Below the pieces are notes generated by a model that made no database searches, had not been told where the DNA came from, and saw nothing but the letters and a program-made list of their open reading frames with translations. Shown piece after piece: positions 5,614 through 5,769 of a stretch of 5,769 nt of DNA. The DNA comes from Competibacteraceae bacterium UBA2792 (GTDB lineage Bacteria; Pseudomonadota; Gammaproteobacteria; Competibacterales; Competibacteraceae). Numbering within the stretch: position 1 is the first letter of the stretch; every line of letters begins with the position of its first letter. A program made the translations under genes and the position numbers. The DNA is taken from positions 1-5,769 of the forward strand of contig DEHU01000068.1 in assembly GCA_002352125.1 (NCBI GenBank). The letters are read 5' to 3'.

Positions 5614-5769
5614 CGACATGGGTTCCCGAAGGCTTTCGGCCCGATGGGGATTAAAAGGGAATCTGGTGTGGCCGCCTTCGGGCGCCGATTCCAGAGCTGC
5701 CCCCGCAACTGTAAACAGCGAGTCGCGCCCCCCGCGCGCCACTGGCCGAAAAGGCTGGGAAGGCTGGGC
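5614..5769 (+). promoter_or_regulatory. Cobalamin (B12) riboswitch, 5' part; continues off the right edge
   Basis: The leader contains the conserved cobalamin aptamer elements in order: GGTTCCC (5621-5627), the segment leading to AAAAGGGAATCTGGTG (5653-5668), the B12 box GCTGCCCCCGCAACTGTAA (5696-5714), GCGAG (5718-5722), CCACTGG (5739-5745) and GGGAAGGC (5757-5764). The CTGG/CCAG stem before the B12 box encloses an insert with a small CGCC-TTCG-GGCG hairpin, a length variation also known in other proteobacterial examples. The 3' elements (the GGAGACC-like strand, the kissing-loop partner and the expression platform) lie beyond the window, and so does the controlled gene. Known targets are B12 synthesis genes or B12/cobalt uptake genes such as TonB-dependent receptors; which one applies here cannot be told. 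Adenosylcobalamin-type binding normally lowers expression. The 5' boundary is approximate. Confidence 0.93.

Overview
The window looks like chromosomal DNA of a moderately GC-rich proteobacterium, possibly a gammaproteobacterium. That placement is inferred from the style of the AqpZ, hybrid kinase and cobalamin riboswitch sequences; no rRNA or other taxonomic marker is present. There are no tRNA genes, insertion sequences, CRISPR arrays or phage genes.

Layout, left to right. Positions 1-294 (minus strand) hold the first 98 codons of an aquaporin Z gene that runs off the left edge. A 213-bp divergent intergenic region (295-507) contains the aqpZ ribosome binding site and two inverted repeats. 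Positions 508-2823 (plus strand) encode a 771-residue uncharacterised membrane protein. It has one perfect EF-hand calcium loop near its N-terminus, a central Cys/His cluster, three likely membrane segments, and a Pro/Ala tail encoded by nine 12-bp repeat units. A hairpin at 2852-2881 separates it from a convergent two-gene signalling cluster on the minus strand: a stand-alone receiver-domain response regulator (4928-5308), then a soluble hybrid histidine kinase (2924-4822) with the order HAMP-like, PAS, HisKA, HATPase, receiver. The non-coding right end (5309-5769) holds a candidate promoter for the regulator with a perfect 17-bp palindrome in it, and then, on the plus strand, a candidate promoter and the 5' part of a cobalamin (B12) riboswitch. 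The riboswitch runs off the right edge toward an unseen B12-related gene.

How the genes may work together. The regulator and kinase are in the same order, direction and reading frame. Both lack a DNA-binding output, so they probably form a phosphorelay node that feeds a partner encoded elsewhere. The EF-hand membrane protein and aquaporin are divergently transcribed and could share regulation, but nothing in the sequence proves this. The riboswitch belongs to a separate unit to the right.

The least explained element is the EF-hand/Cys-cluster membrane protein. The most secure finding not visible from coding sequence is the truncated cobalamin riboswitch.
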